The notes below the pieces were generated by a model. The model did not search any database and was not told where the DNA came from. It saw only the letters and a program-made list of their open reading frames with translations. This document shows positions 5,132 to 5,292 of a DNA stretch of 5,292 bases, in pieces; the first letter of the stretch is position 1, and each line of letters begins with the position of its first letter. The position numbers and the translations under genes are program-made. This DNA comes from Clostridiales bacterium (lineage in GTDB: Bacteria; Bacillota; Clostridia; Lachnospirales; Anaerotignaceae), in NCBI GenBank assembly GCA_021202325.1, contig JAJQDF010000221.1, positions 1 through 5,292 on the forward strand, in the 5' to 3' direction.

Positions 5132-5292
5132 ATGCTTAAGTCAGGATTTACAACAGGAAGCTGTGCTGCGGCGGCTGCAAAGGCGGCGGCTCAGATGATA
5201 TTTGAAAACAAAAAGACAGAATACGTAAGCATATTTACTCCAAATGGCATTGAATTTGAAACTGCCGTACTGGATTCCGAACTGAATGGAAA
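5132..5292 (+). CDS. cbiD: Cobalt-precorrin-5B C1-methyltransferase CbiD (5' part only)
   Basis: CbiD methylates C1 of cobalt-precorrin-5B with SAM, giving cobalt-precorrin-6A. It acts after CbiG and before CbiJ, both encoded just upstream, and is structurally unrelated to the other corrin methylases. Only the first 53 codons are in the window; the gene runs off the 3' edge (full proteins are about 360 residues). The N-terminus is diagnostic: LKSGFTTGSCAAAAAKAAA (residues 2-20) matches the conserved family opening (L-R/K-x-G-x-T-T-G-T/S-C-A-A-A-A-A-K-A-A). The ATG at 5132 is supported by GGGAG at 5121-5125. It is separated from cbiK by 16 nt and is clearly in the same transcription unit. The family call is strong despite the truncation; integrity of the remainder cannot be judged. 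Confidence 0.92.
   Translation, partial: MLKSGFTTGSCAAAAAKAAAQMIFENKKTEYVSIFTPNGIEFETAVLDSELNG

Noticed and set aside
1..5292. CRISPR arrays, tRNA/rRNA genes, insertion sequences or phage genes
   Set aside because: No regularly spaced direct repeats, no tRNA-like cloverleaf landmarks and no transposase or integrase motifs were seen; the coding space is filled by cbi genes.

Overview
The window holds the 5' end of an anaerobic (early cobalt insertion) cobalamin biosynthesis operon, with every gene on the + strand. The families present (CbiF, CbiG, CbiH, CbiJ, CbiC, CbiK, CbiD) are those of the oxygen-independent corrin ring pathway. With the moderate, AT-leaning base composition, strong AGGAGG-type ribosome binding sites and a transcription-terminating cobalamin riboswitch, they suggest an anaerobic low-GC Firmicute, probably a Clostridia-class bacterium. 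This taxonomic reading is inference; no marker gene is present.

Layout. Positions 1-133 hold no gene I can support: there are two inverted repeats, and short open frames on both strands that lack ribosome binding sites. Positions 134-249 form a compact cobalamin riboswitch aptamer closed by a perfect 11-bp stem and carrying a B12 box. Positions 277-356 are its expression platform, an antiterminator that competes for the same bases as an intrinsic terminator. The genes then run almost without gaps: cbiF (414-1175), cbiG (1177-2316), cbiH (2255-2977), a fused cbiJ-cbiC (2974-4308), cbiK (4312-5115) and the first 53 codons of cbiD (from 5132, cut by the window end). More genes of the pathway probably follow (cbiE/cbiT, cbiL and others are not seen here).

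How they work together. CbiK inserts cobalt into sirohydrochlorin. After CbiL (not in the window), CbiH methylates C17 and contracts the ring, CbiF methylates C11, CbiG opens the lactone and releases acetaldehyde, CbiD methylates C1, CbiJ reduces the macrocycle, CbiE/CbiT (not in the window) methylate and decarboxylate, and CbiC migrates the C11 methyl to C12 to give cobyrinate. The end product, cobalamin, is expected to switch the operon off through the leader.

The system is a known pathway rather than a new one. The points worth a second look are the complete switch architecture, the CbiJ-CbiC fusion that joins two non-adjacent pathway steps, the unusual CbiG C-terminal tail running 62 nt into cbiH, the T6G6 homopolymer at the cbiF/cbiG junction, and the unexplained structured region at 1-133.
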